Source: Gammaproteobacteria bacterium
Lineage (GTDB): Bacteria; Pseudomonadota; Gammaproteobacteria; Pseudomonadales; Halieaceae
DNA: 64,000 nucleotides
Reading direction: 5' to 3'
Assembly: GCA_030427085.1 (NCBI GenBank)
Contig: JAUHXH010000001.1
Span: 1-64,000, forward strand
Part shown: positions 37,401-45,486 of the stretch, one piece after another
How positions within the stretch are numbered: position 1 is the first letter of the stretch
How the letters are laid out: every line of letters begins with the position of its first letter
Notes under the pieces: generated by a model
Seen by the model: the letters and a program-made list of their open reading frames with translations, nothing else
Databases searched by the model: none
What the model was told of the DNA's origin: nothing
Program-made: the position numbers and the translations under genes

Positions 37401-37862
37401 CTTTACACAAATGGTGAATTCTCGACTATGCTGAGAAAGCATTTCAGTGGTAACTACAAGCTTAATTACCACATGTCGCCACCGATGATTGCGCCGAAAG
37501 ACAGATTTACAGGCCTACCCAGGAAAATCGTCATGGGACCCTGGTTGACGCCAGTATTCGGTATTCTGGCAAAAATGAAATTCCTTCGTGGATCCATATT
37601 TGATGTCTTCGGGTATACCGAGGAGCGAAAATTAGAGCGGCAACTGATAATAGACTTTAAGAAAAACGTGTCGACACTCCTCGAAGCGTTAACGAGTGAA
37701 AATGTTGCAGATGCGGTAGAGATTGTTGAGGCCTATCAGAAAATTCGAGGCTTTGGACACGTTAAAGAATCAAAAGCAAAAATCATTCTTCCCCGAATAG
37801 AGGAGAAGATGCTCCGGTTTGGTGGAGATGACATAAAATTTGTCGAAGTGGTGCATGCCTAG
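34410..37862 (+). CDS. Fused indolepyruvate ferredoxin oxidoreductase-type 2-oxoacid oxidoreductase
   Basis: An 1150-residue single chain joining the IorA-like and IorB-like parts, the architecture found in aerobic proteobacteria. It converts a 2-oxoacid plus CoA to an acyl-CoA and CO2 with TPP and iron-sulfur clusters. N-terminal pyrimidine-binding domain ('GFISGYRGSPLGGLD'), TPP-binding domain near 500-545 ('GDGTYYHSG', 'ILFNDATAMTGGQ'), a Cys-rich ferredoxin-like segment (about 630-680: 'CEGCGDCSVQANC' and following Cys), and a gamma-type domain from about 710 ('ITGIGGTGVITAG'). AAGGA site before the ATG. Substrate class is probably aryl or branched 2-oxoacids from amino acids. Confidence 0.9.
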   Translation: MKSPKQIDLSDKYCQTEGRVYITGVQAIARLPLDQYRKDQKRGLNTAGFISGYRGSPLGGLDMAIWDMQKLFDAYPIVFQPGVNEEAAATAVWGTQQLEMVPEPEYEGVFSLWYGKGPGIDRAGDAIKHGNIAGSAKHGGVLLVFGDDHPGKSSSVAHHSEHEVAALTVPILYPSNVQEIMEYGLYGWELSRFSGCWAGLKIVNETAEQTAIVDVSRTDRNLSIPSTPFDPSINFTPAGYNVSYDDMRVHRRRIPRVYQFAKENQLDQLVFGDSTAKLGIITAGKAYRDVLQALTKLGIDGDSAKELGIAVYKIAMIYPIEPDGLREFAKGKQELLVVEEKKAFMEPQVASILFNEAQQPLLSGKHSPTGEVLFHSDNPLSPEEIAQAIYVRASKLGIASRKMQENLDHLVALSQGKTTADDPSLKRLSYFCAGCPHNTSTKVAQESVSFSGIGCHGMALWMDRNTLPATHMGGEGMNWAGMAPFTRTKHIFQNIGDGTYYHSGLLAIRGAISSGCNITYKILFNDATAMTGGQPVEGGLSVSQIAQELVAEGVRKVAVVAHEPEKYPKNLDLGKGVKLHHRDELQSVERDLQGISGVTAIIYDQVCAAELRRRRKRKLIEEPNKRVFINPAVCEGCGDCSVQANCVAILPLETSWGRKRAIDQSSCNKDFSCLKGFCPAMVTLEGAEIAKDEPEQLLLNETGSLPEPVIPRSANIIITGIGGTGVITAGAVLAMAAHLEGKGASAFDMTGLAQKGGAVFSHMRITENSEVELSPKVGLGEADLILGCDQVAATDREVMRSINPETTQAVINGNMVPTADFQTNPELDFQNAGITDVLRAAVGDGLLHVVDATRHATRYLGNSIGSNVLLMGYAYQKGLLPVSAESIDKAFELNGVSIDANRRAFHLGRYIASEDGSIQPAEASVDGEESLDNLIAERSEYLAQYQSESYAAQFTSFVSNVRKCEAQVSPGHETLTFAVVRGLSKLMAYKDEYEVARLYTNGEFSTMLRKHFSGNYKLNYHMSPPMIAPKDRFTGLPRKIVMGPWLTPVFGILAKMKFLRGSIFDVFGYTEERKLERQLIIDFKKNVSTLLEALTSENVADAVEIVEAYQKIRGFGHVKESKAKIILPRIEEKMLRFGGDDIKFVEVVHA

Positions 37863-37895
37863 CCACTTCAGGATTTGGCATCTCGGGGTTCTCAA

Positions 37896-38537
37896 ATGAC
37901 GGAAAAGGTTTTCTGGGTTGATCCTTACAGGGTTAAACACAGGTCCCGTGTTACATCTGTAGAGGGCGATAAACTGGAGCTTTCCTCCACGATCTTCTAT
38001 GCGCAATCTGGCGGACAGGAGAGCGACCAAGGTACCATCGCAGGGATTCCCGTCGTCCAGGCCGTGAAGCAGGGCAAGCAAATCATTTACAGCCTAAGTG
38101 AAGACCCTCGTTTGACGGTTGGCGAAGAAGTGGAAACAGAAATCGATTGGGATAGACGATATGCGCTGATGAAGCTGCACTTTGCGGCCGAGGTGGTGCT
38201 GGAGCTATTTACCCAGCGTTTCCCGGAGATCGAGAAGATCGGTGCTCATATTTCTGCGGAAAAAAGCCGTATCGATTTTAGATGGGCAGAAAGCATTGCG
38301 CCGATACTTCCGGAAATTCAGTCTAAAGCGCAGTCGATAATTGACTCTGATGCGACTATCGAAAGTAATTTTTCTGATGAATCCCGGGAACTCCGTTATT
38401 GGCGGGTCGCTGGGTTTGCTGAGGTGCCTTGTGGTGGGACCCATCTCAAATCGACTTCGGAAGTGGGGACCATCGCCTTAAAACGGAACAATATTGGGAA
38501 GGGGAAAGAGCGAGTAGACATCAAACTGGCTTCCTGA
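37896..38537 (+). CDS. AlaX-like alanyl-tRNA editing-domain protein
   Basis: 213 residues from ATG 37896. The AlaX/AlaRS editing fold is visible: 'FYAQSGGQESDQGTI' (about 34-48) and a C-terminal 'PCGGTH' (C179, H183). AlaX proteins hydrolyse mischarged Ser- or Gly-tRNA-Ala using a zinc site of HxxxH plus CxxxH. Here the first motif reads H95-FAA-E99, so one His is Glu. It may be a changed or non-tRNA hydrolase. It starts 33 bases after the oxidoreductase stop, an odd partner for a housekeeping editor. Confidence 0.78.
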   Translation: MTEKVFWVDPYRVKHRSRVTSVEGDKLELSSTIFYAQSGGQESDQGTIAGIPVVQAVKQGKQIIYSLSEDPRLTVGEEVETEIDWDRRYALMKLHFAAEVVLELFTQRFPEIEKIGAHISAEKSRIDFRWAESIAPILPEIQSKAQSIIDSDATIESNFSDESRELRYWRVAGFAEVPCGGTHLKSTSEVGTIALKRNNIGKGKERVDIKLAS

Positions 38538-38661
38538 CGTATAGGTGTTAATCTTCCTTTGAATGCAGCGATTGGCTCTCTGAACTAAGGATTTACTAGT
38601 GTCAGCCAGATGCTGGCGATGAACATGGTTTTCGCCCGGAAATCTACAGAAGTGTCTGACG

Positions 38662-40245
38662 ATGATCTATGAGTTTTGTGGTTTTCATGTGGATTTGGCC
38701 GGCAGAGAATTGAGACACTCCGGCCAGACGCTATCCGTTGAGCCGCAGGTATTCTCATTACTTTGCTTCCTGATAGAAAATTCAGACCGAGCAGTGTCCA
38801 AAGATGAGATTCTGGCGGCAGTCTGGGAAGGTAAAGTTGTTTCTGAGTCCGCGCTATCCAGTAGAGTGAAGACCCTCCGCAAGGTATTCAAAGACGCCGG
38901 GGAAAGCCAACAAATCGTAAAAACCATTCACGGGTTTGGGTTCAGATTCGTCGCTCCGGTAGGTATTGCTAGTGCAAACAACCGTGAGCAGGACCACCGG
39001 GTGGTAGCACTACCTGGTTCCGTGGCGATGCCTGAACCACCTGACGTATACGACCTGGGTCAGAAGCCGTCCATCGCTATATTGCCATTCCACACTCTCC
39101 CCGATTCCTCCAGTAATTTCTTACTGACTGATGCACTCCCGATGGATCTTGTTGTAGCTTTATCCCGGTTAAGTTGGTTATCTGTTATTGCAAGGGGGTC
39201 GTCATTTCGTTTCAGGGATAAAGAGCACGACTTCCAGCAGATAGGTCACTTATTGAATGTAACCTACTGCCTAACGGGTGTTACGGAGATCCATGAAGAC
39301 AAGTGCTCCCTGACTATCGAGCTGGTTGAGACACGCAGTAACAGATCGGCATGGGCAAAAGTCTTCCGTTTCTCCCTTAACGAGCTGTTCGAACTGCGTG
39401 ACGACATTGTTGTAAGTGTCGTCGCCTCTATGGAATTGGTCATTTCTCAAATCGAGGCGGAGCAGGCACGCCTGGCTCGCCCCAACTCGCTGGGTGCGTG
39501 GGCAGAATACCATTTAGGCGTGCAGGCAATGTATCGGTTCAATCGCACTGACAATCAGAGCGCCAACGCGCATTTCAGGAAAGCACTTGAACTCGACCCA
39601 GGCTTTGCCAGAGCGTGGGCTGGCCTATCGTTTGCGTCCTTTCAGGATAGTTTCTTAAAGTACTCCCACGACCCGAATGCTTCAGCAGTAGATGCAAGAC
39701 GCTACGCTGAACGAGGTGTAGAGCTCGATCCTTATGATGCCTTGGTAAACTTCACAATGGGACGATCGCTACTATTAGTCAAAGACTCCGAAGGCTGTTT
39801 GAACTGGCTCGACAGGGCGCTGGAATACAGTCCCAGTTTCGCCCAGGGGCTGTACTGTCGAGGCTGGGTCGATGCTATCAGGGGGGATGCAAAGTCTTCA
39901 CTTGAATTTGTTGACAGGGCGATGCGATTAAGCCCAATTGACCCTCTACATTACGCCATGCTCGGAACACGGGCTATAGCGCTTATAGAGGAGGGCAATT
40001 ATAAGGACGCCTCGAAGTATGCTGAGCAGGGCGCGCTGGCCCCTCTCGCGCACGTCCATGTGGGCTGCGTGGCTGTTGTCGCTCATAGCTTGAATGGCAA
40101 CGTCGAACGAGCTGGCTTCTGGGCACGAGATGTTAAGTCCCGGCGCCCGGATGTTAACCGTGAAGTATTTTTCCATGCATTCCCCTTCGTAGACAAAACG
40201 CTGCGTTCTATCTTTGAACAGAAACTTATTGAGTTCGGCCTGTAG
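38662..40245 (+). CDS. Winged-helix (OmpR/CadC-type) TPR transcriptional regulator
   Basis: 527 residues. N-terminal OmpR/PhoB-type DNA-binding domain (about 1-98: 'LSVEPQVFSLLCFLIENSDR', 'VKTLRKVF', 'IVKTIHGFGFRFVAPVG') without a receiver. A central domain starting 'KPSIAILPFHTL' (about 135-270) is the one that follows the DNA-binding domain in CadC-like adenylate-cyclase-adjacent regulators. A TPR array runs from about 285 to the end. No clear transmembrane helix, unlike CadC. Near the oxidoreductase operon it is another candidate controller of the island. Confidence 0.85.
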   Translation: MIYEFCGFHVDLAGRELRHSGQTLSVEPQVFSLLCFLIENSDRAVSKDEILAAVWEGKVVSESALSSRVKTLRKVFKDAGESQQIVKTIHGFGFRFVAPVGIASANNREQDHRVVALPGSVAMPEPPDVYDLGQKPSIAILPFHTLPDSSSNFLLTDALPMDLVVALSRLSWLSVIARGSSFRFRDKEHDFQQIGHLLNVTYCLTGVTEIHEDKCSLTIELVETRSNRSAWAKVFRFSLNELFELRDDIVVSVVASMELVISQIEAEQARLARPNSLGAWAEYHLGVQAMYRFNRTDNQSANAHFRKALELDPGFARAWAGLSFASFQDSFLKYSHDPNASAVDARRYAERGVELDPYDALVNFTMGRSLLLVKDSEGCLNWLDRALEYSPSFAQGLYCRGWVDAIRGDAKSSLEFVDRAMRLSPIDPLHYAMLGTRAIALIEEGNYKDASKYAEQGALAPLAHVHVGCVAVVAHSLNGNVERAGFWARDVKSRRPDVNREVFFHAFPFVDKTLRSIFEQKLIEFGL

Positions 40246-40271
40246 ACATATTTTTCCAATACCACCTTCAA

Positions 40272-40310
40272 GGTAAGGCGCACTCTCGATGAGTGGGCCT
40301 TACCTCTCTG
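40272..40310. terminator. Bidirectional terminator between convergent genes
   Basis: Stem GGTAAGGC/GCCTTACC (40272-40279, 40297-40304) continued by CACTC/GAGTG after one G/G mismatch, loop TCGAT. It lies between the winged-helix TPR gene and the convergent methyltransferase gene. Confidence 0.75.
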
Positions 40311-40334
40311 GTTTTCCCTGTGAATAAAGGCGCA

Positions 40335-41165
40335 TCAATCGGCTTTGGTGATCACCACCTCGGCATACTCGGACGGAATCAACAAAGTGCCGTCGTCTGC
40401 AACGTTAAGCGCTGTCATTAACTCGGCAAGGTCGTTGCGGAGAAGGTCCTTCTTATCACCAAGCGCCTCAAATGCCTTGTGAATCGGTCCGTAGTACATA
40501 CCAAAAAAATCCAGGAAATGATCAATCGACATGTACCGGAAGTTAAATTGCCGTTTGGTTACCGTAATGTTCTGTACCCCGGTGGAGAACAGCTCTTTAA
40601 TCCCCTCAGTTGCTCCCCAACGAGAGGGTGGCTTCAGGCCGGCCGGTGGGGGCAGGTGCTTTCCAATAACACCAAACACCTTGCCAATAAAACCCTCAGG
40701 CGTCCAATTGGCCATGGCTATGGTGCCACCAGGACGACACACCCTGAGCATTTCATTCGCTGACCTCTGGTGATCCGGGGTAAACATAACCCCGAATGTG
40801 GACAATACAGCATCAAATTGCCCGTCGTCGAAGGGCAGGTTTTCCGCATCGGCCAGCTGAAATTCAATTGGCAAGTGCTCGGCTTGCGCCCGCAACTTAC
40901 CCTTATCCAGTAAGGACTCAACGTAGTCTGTAGAGGTAACCTGGCAAAAACGTCTGGCCGCAGCGAGACTGGCATTACCATTACCAGCCGCTACATCCAA
41001 AACGGAGCAACCGGGCCGCAAATTGGCGGATTCGCACAATTGCTCGCCGGTGATCTGCAGGGTTGTACCAACCGCGGCGTAGTCGCCAGAAGCCCAAGTC
41101 GTTAGTTGCTTGGCTTTCACGGCCGAAAAGTCGGGTGATTGAGATGTATCAATAGCCTGGTTCAT
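40335..41165 (-). CDS. Class I SAM-dependent methyltransferase
   Basis: 276 residues from ATG 41165, seven bases after GGAAGGA. SAM-binding motif I is 'VLDVAAGNGNASLAAARRF' (about 60-78), then 'LADAENLPFDDGQFDAVLST' (about 105-125) and 'MLRVCRPGGTIAMANWTPEG'. UbiE-like in style. Soluble; substrate unknown. Separated from the enolase-superfamily gene by a strong terminator, so it is probably its own transcript. Confidence 0.88.
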   Translation of the reverse strand: MNQAIDTSQSPDFSAVKAKQLTTWASGDYAAVGTTLQITGEQLCESANLRPGCSVLDVAAGNGNASLAAARRFCQVTSTDYVESLLDKGKLRAQAEHLPIEFQLADAENLPFDDGQFDAVLSTFGVMFTPDHQRSANEMLRVCRPGGTIAMANWTPEGFIGKVFGVIGKHLPPPAGLKPPSRWGATEGIKELFSTGVQNITVTKRQFNFRYMSIDHFLDFFGMYYGPIHKAFEALGDKKDLLRNDLAELMTALNVADDGTLLIPSEYAEVVITKAD

Positions 41166-41333
41166 ATCTGATCCTTCCAATTAGTGTGTGATCCAAGGAA
41201 TCTGCGACTAAGGAGTGCAGTTGAGGAGAGTATGACCCTCGTGGATCGGGCCCGCTTGAAGGAATCAGGGAGTTTTCTGGGAACTTCTCTGGAAGTTATT
41301 GCCCCCTTTGAGAGGGGATTCTTCGTACTTGTT

Positions 41334-41361
41334 AAAAAAAAGACCCGCGCAGAGCGCGGGC
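41334..41361 (-). terminator. Rho-independent terminator of the enolase-superfamily gene
   Basis: On the minus strand, a stem CCCGCGC/GCGCGGG with loop TCT (41344-41360) is followed within two bases by eight U (41334-41341). It lies 39 bases beyond the gene's stop. A textbook intrinsic terminator. Confidence 0.92.
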
Positions 41362-41399
41362 CAAATGTCCCTCAGATGGGGACTGCACGCACTGTACGG

Positions 41400-42557
41400 C
41401 TAGTAAGGTGACTTCAAAATCTTGCAGTTTTTCCCGTCATCTTCGAAAGTCAGGATGCTGGCAGCCTCAATTTGGTCCCAGTCCATTTCAATTCCCAGGC
41501 CCGGTCCCTCGGGGGCGCTGACGAAACCATCCTTGTCCGTCCGGAAGGGGTTCAGGCAGCCGAATTCATAGGCGTCGTAGGGCACGGTCAGCTCAAAGTA
41601 CTGGCAATTCCCATGGGACAGTTCCAGGTGTAAGCCAGCGGCCTGAGTCAAGGTATAGCCCCAGGTTTGAAGTTCTACATTCATGCCAAAGGCACTGGCA
41701 AGGTGGAACACCTTGTTAGTTCCCGTAAGCCCTCCGGCGAAGGTGGGCTCGCAGCGCATTGAAGACCAACAACCCATTTCGAGCCCCTTCACCATCAGTT
41801 CGGGGTGCAGCAGATAATTTCCGCCCGGCAGGATCTTGACGTTCGTTTTGCGTCGAAGTTCGGCATAACCATGTAAGTCGGTATCATGAAGTGGTGCCTC
41901 AAACCATTCGTAATCAAGTTCTTCGAGTAGTTGCGCCATCTTCAGTGCTTCGTCGCGGGTATAACGCAGTTCGGTGTCCAGCATGAATCTAATGCCCTTA
42001 TCACCGTGCTTCTTATGAACTGCCAGGACCATTTCCCGGTCCTTTTCATACTCACACCAACAGTGGAATTTAATAGCCCGGAATCCTTCCTCAATCAGCT
42101 CGCCGACGAAATCGACGTATTCCTGCGCGCTTCCCAGCATTGGTGTACTGGCATAGCAGGGCATTTTTGTACGCATCCGCCCCAGCAAATCATAGACTGG
42201 AAGTCCTGCCTGCTTTCCAGCAAGGTCCCACATGGCGGCATCAATCGCGCCGGCTGCCTGAGGCGAGTGCTGTACACCGCGATCATCGACCAAGAGCTGC
42301 ACAGCCTCTCGTTCGGAGGGCAGACGACCAACCAGGCTACGTATTGCGGGACGTAGTAACTCGGCAATTGCGAGGTCGTAATTATTCATGGCGGCGGAGA
42401 TTGCTCCACCGAAACCTTCCGAGCCATCCTCGGCATAGAGCCGAACAATATTGTTGGTGAGATACTGTTCTGGAAGGTTGGTCGCCCAGGTCCATTTCTG
42501 GGTATCACTAGGGCCTACAGCATAAACACGAACTTTGGAGATTTTGGCTGCGCTCAT
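41400..42557 (-). CDS. Enolase-superfamily (mandelate racemase/muconate lactonising-type) enzyme
   Basis: 385 residues behind GGAGG. The N-terminal capping domain (about 5-125) and the TIM barrel are clear, with K163-F-H165 base motif ('AIKFHCW'), metal ligands D194 ('MLDTELRY') and E220 ('WFEAPL'). The third ligand, normally Glu in a 'GE' motif, is N247 here ('LPGGNYLL'), and the usual later catalytic His is replaced by 'QTWGY'. It resembles acid-sugar dehydratases overall but is not a standard mandelate racemase. A copy of the island dyad is upstream. Confidence 0.85.
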   Translation of the reverse strand: MSAAKISKVRVYAVGPSDTQKWTWATNLPEQYLTNNIVRLYAEDGSEGFGGAISAAMNNYDLAIAELLRPAIRSLVGRLPSEREAVQLLVDDRGVQHSPQAAGAIDAAMWDLAGKQAGLPVYDLLGRMRTKMPCYASTPMLGSAQEYVDFVGELIEEGFRAIKFHCWCEYEKDREMVLAVHKKHGDKGIRFMLDTELRYTRDEALKMAQLLEELDYEWFEAPLHDTDLHGYAELRRKTNVKILPGGNYLLHPELMVKGLEMGCWSSMRCEPTFAGGLTGTNKVFHLASAFGMNVELQTWGYTLTQAAGLHLELSHGNCQYFELTVPYDAYEFGCLNPFRTDKDGFVSAPEGPGLGIEMDWDQIEAASILTFEDDGKNCKILKSPY

Positions 42558-42677
42558 TGGTTCCTCCGTCAGCGATCAAGTATGTGGTTATCAACTTGCC
42601 TAAACTATGCCTGCGACGCTCTGTCGACGCGACCAGATAGACAGGCCATTCGATCAGGTAGGCTTTCAGTATATCAC

Positions 42678-42714
42678 CTGTTCTATATATTAAAAGGCTT
42701 TTTATATAAAAGTT
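42678..42714 (-). promoter_or_regulatory. Island dyad, copy C, before the enolase-superfamily gene
   Basis: Read on the minus strand it matches copy B at 27 of 37 bases and ends AATATATAGAACAG. Right arm TATAG is perfect, left arm CTTTT is degenerate. It lies 121 bases upstream of the gene's start. Confidence 0.7.
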
Positions 42715-42941
42715 CATGGCGATCCAATATTTGATCCCGCTAAGCGGTCAGTAAACCCCATCAAGGGTGTCATCACCTGATATCAGAGAGGACGATAAGC
42801 GCATCCTCGCCCGATACAGAGCTCCGTACCATGCATTCAGTTGTATCGAAAATCTGGCTCCAGACCCAGTAACGACGGGCTCTTGCGTTGCGCCTGGCTG
42901 AATGTTGTGGTCGCCCGAAGGCGTTTGAAAATATCAGTACG

Positions 42942-42978
42942 GTCTGCATTATAAAAATATATTTAAAATATAGTTTAT
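42942..42978 (+). promoter_or_regulatory. Island dyad, copy D, before the second TonB receptor
   Basis: Arms CTGCA (42944-42948) and TATAG (42969-42973), 20 bases apart. Matches copy E at 25 of 37 positions, including the run ATTATAAAAA and the end AGTTTAT. It lies 129 bases before the receptor start. Confidence 0.7.
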
Positions 42979-43107
42979 TTTTCTTGTCTGTTTTGGTAGC
43001 GTATTCGCATACTGAAGTCTGTACCTGAGGCACCGACCGCCAATTTTGGAGCCGCCAGGCTTTAAGCGAACACTTTAATAACAGGCCATCACTCAAGGGA
43101 TACGATT

Positions 43108-45411
43108 ATGTGGACAGGTAAACACCCAGGAAAAATGTCGAAATACTGTGTTTTGGCGTCTGTCATCGCTGGTGCTGCTCAAGCATCAGCCAATGCTGTT
43201 CTGGAAGAAGTGGTAGTTACCGCGACCAAGCGAGGTGAAACATCACTGCAGGACGCTGCCATTTCGATTTCCGCGGTCACCGACAGCGTGATCGAAAGTT
43301 CGGGCGTCCGTCATATTGAGGATCTTCAGGCCTACGTTCCCAATCTGACGGTGGGCGATTCTGCAGATACGCCCGGGGATGCGGTGGTGTCTATTCGGGG
43401 TATTGGGACCCAGATCCTCAGTATCGGGGCGGATCCGAGCTCTTCCGTACACACCGATGGTGTATACAACTCGCGGCCTGGCTCAATTTTTTCCGAGTTT
43501 CTGGACGTGGAGCGCGTCGAGGTGCTGCGCGGTCCACAAGGCACACTCTATGGTCGGAATTCCGTAGGCGGCACCATCAATGTCATCCACAAGCGTCCAA
43601 GCTTCGACACAGAAATGAATGCGCTTATTGAGGCCGGTAACCTGGACGCGTATCGAGGCGTTTTTTCAGCCAACGGCACGCTCATAGAGGACACACTGGC
43701 TGGTCGCTTCGCAATTTCACGGCGAGAGCGGGATGGCTGGATCACCAACCAGGTCGACGGTGAGAAGTACGGTGAAGAAGCAGTCAACGCGTTTCGTGGT
43801 GCCTTATTGTGGGATATCTCCGACAGTACCACGCTCGTGGTAAAGACCGATTGGTCCGCAAAAGAAACAGACAATCGACCTGCGCGTCTGATTGGGACCG
43901 GACAGGATCCTGACGATGGTGAGCTCTCTGCCCGGTTGCTGTCTGAAAATAATGCATTGCCGACACCGGCTGACTGGTTCAGTGTCAACCAGAATACAAC
44001 ACTCGGGAAGCCATTTCGGGATCAGGACGATTTTGGTATCAGTGCTGAGCTGACCATGGAATTGGGCGATTATACTCTGACCAGTTTGACGGGATATCGC
44101 TCACACGAAACAGACTCTCTTAATGATACAGACCTGACCTCCCTCGATCTGGTCAACGATTATATGGAGACCGAAGCTGAGCAGTTTTCTGAGGAATTAC
44201 GCCTGGTCTCAAATTTCCAGGGACGCATTAATTTCCAGGCGTCACTCTTCTATATGAAAGACGAAACCAGTCTGGATATATTTTCGGATCTAAATTCCGG
44301 GAACTATCCTCTGGCGGCGCAATTTTTCCTCGGCTTACCGCCCGAGGACACCTCCGAAGCCCTGGTGCCCATCCTCCAGGAAAACACCACAACGGCACTG
44401 GCCGTGTTCGGTGAGATCTACATCGACCTGACCGACAATTGGCGCCTTACCCTGGGAGGCCGATACAGTGACGAGGAGAAGGATTTTAGTGATGCCACCC
44501 AGGCCTCCATAGTGACGGACAGCGGTACAATTTCGTTTTTCCCCGGTGATACCTACGTGCAGTTCCCCGGCAAGGGAGAGGCTGGTTATATCCCGGTAGA
44601 CAGAAACGCTGTTAGCGACAGTTGGAGTGAGTTCACGCCCAAGGTCGTGCTGGAGTACACTCCGTCAGATCAGACGCTCTTTTATCTGACCTACGCTGAA
44701 GGATTCAAGAGCGGCGGCTTTGATGCTCGTGTAGCAGTACCTGGAAACAACACCCCGGCCTTTGAACCAGAATCGATCGACAATATCGAATTGGGTGCCA
44801 AGGCGACACTTTGGGACGGCAGGGCGACCCTTAATACCGCCATCTTCCACATGGAGTACACCAACCAGCAAATCACGTTCGTGGACAATGAAAGCGGCTT
44901 GCCAGTGGTCACAACATCCAACGCCGGTGAGTCGCGCTTCCAGGGCCTGGAAATTGAAGGCGAAATGATGGTGTCAGACAATTTCAAGGTCGGCCTCGGC
45001 CTTGCCTACCTGGATGCTGAGTATATTGTCTTCGCCACAGAGCGCGACGGCGATCTGGCCGGGCTTACGCCTCGTGACGCACCCGAGTGGTCGTTCAACA
45101 CCTTTCTTGATTACAAAGTACCAATGTCCACGGGGGGAGAACTGGTGTTCCATGTTGACGGATCCTGGCGTGACGACAATGTACAGCGTGCCTCTGTGAA
45201 TTCAGACAACCAGCACATTATTGATAGCTACTCTCTGTGGAATTCCAATGTGACCTATACCAGTGCGGGCCCCTGGTCGGTATCGCTCTGGGTCAATAAC
45301 CTCACAGATGAGGAGTATGAGATATCCAAGGTCGACCAACCGTTCGGTCGTCACCAGGTCTATCTTGGAATGACGAGGACCTATGGAGCCACACTCAAAT
45401 TTGATTTGTAG
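43108..45411 (+). CDS. TonB-dependent outer-membrane receptor, second
   Basis: 767 residues. A short signal region (about 10-30, ATG at 43108; a second ATG at 43135 is possible), then 'LEEVVVTATKRGE', plug with 'VVSIRGIG' and 'VEVLRGPQGTLYGRNSVGG', and a barrel with 'TPKVVLEYTP', 'YAEGFKSGGF' and a terminal aromatic 'LKFDL'. Same subclass as the first receptor but clearly different in sequence. It is followed by a NylB-like hydrolase gene 75 bases on, in the same direction. Confidence 0.93.
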   Translation: MWTGKHPGKMSKYCVLASVIAGAAQASANAVLEEVVVTATKRGETSLQDAAISISAVTDSVIESSGVRHIEDLQAYVPNLTVGDSADTPGDAVVSIRGIGTQILSIGADPSSSVHTDGVYNSRPGSIFSEFLDVERVEVLRGPQGTLYGRNSVGGTINVIHKRPSFDTEMNALIEAGNLDAYRGVFSANGTLIEDTLAGRFAISRRERDGWITNQVDGEKYGEEAVNAFRGALLWDISDSTTLVVKTDWSAKETDNRPARLIGTGQDPDDGELSARLLSENNALPTPADWFSVNQNTTLGKPFRDQDDFGISAELTMELGDYTLTSLTGYRSHETDSLNDTDLTSLDLVNDYMETEAEQFSEELRLVSNFQGRINFQASLFYMKDETSLDIFSDLNSGNYPLAAQFFLGLPPEDTSEALVPILQENTTTALAVFGEIYIDLTDNWRLTLGGRYSDEEKDFSDATQASIVTDSGTISFFPGDTYVQFPGKGEAGYIPVDRNAVSDSWSEFTPKVVLEYTPSDQTLFYLTYAEGFKSGGFDARVAVPGNNTPAFEPESIDNIELGAKATLWDGRATLNTAIFHMEYTNQQITFVDNESGLPVVTTSNAGESRFQGLEIEGEMMVSDNFKVGLGLAYLDAEYIVFATERDGDLAGLTPRDAPEWSFNTFLDYKVPMSTGGELVFHVDGSWRDDNVQRASVNSDNQHIIDSYSLWNSNVTYTSAGPWSVSLWVNNLTDEEYEISKVDQPFGRHQVYLGMTRTYGATLKFDL

Positions 45412-45486
45412 GGAACAGCTGAAACGAGGTTTTGAACAACCTCACCCAGACAAAGTAAATCGCTCACGAGAATTGAGGAAAGCGTA

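Larger units (their letters stand above)
42558..43107. other. Divergent control region, 550 bases, with two island dyads
   Basis: No gene supported. It separates the enolase-superfamily gene (left) from the second TonB receptor operon (right). Two copies of the 37-bp dyad lie in it, one facing each transcript. The surroundings are very AT-rich, with runs such as TATATATTAAAAGG. Confidence 0.7.

Noticed and set aside
42773-43096. 107-codon minus-strand frame in the large divergent region
   Set aside because: No domain, no ribosome-binding site, and it covers the island dyad copy D and the expected receptor promoter.
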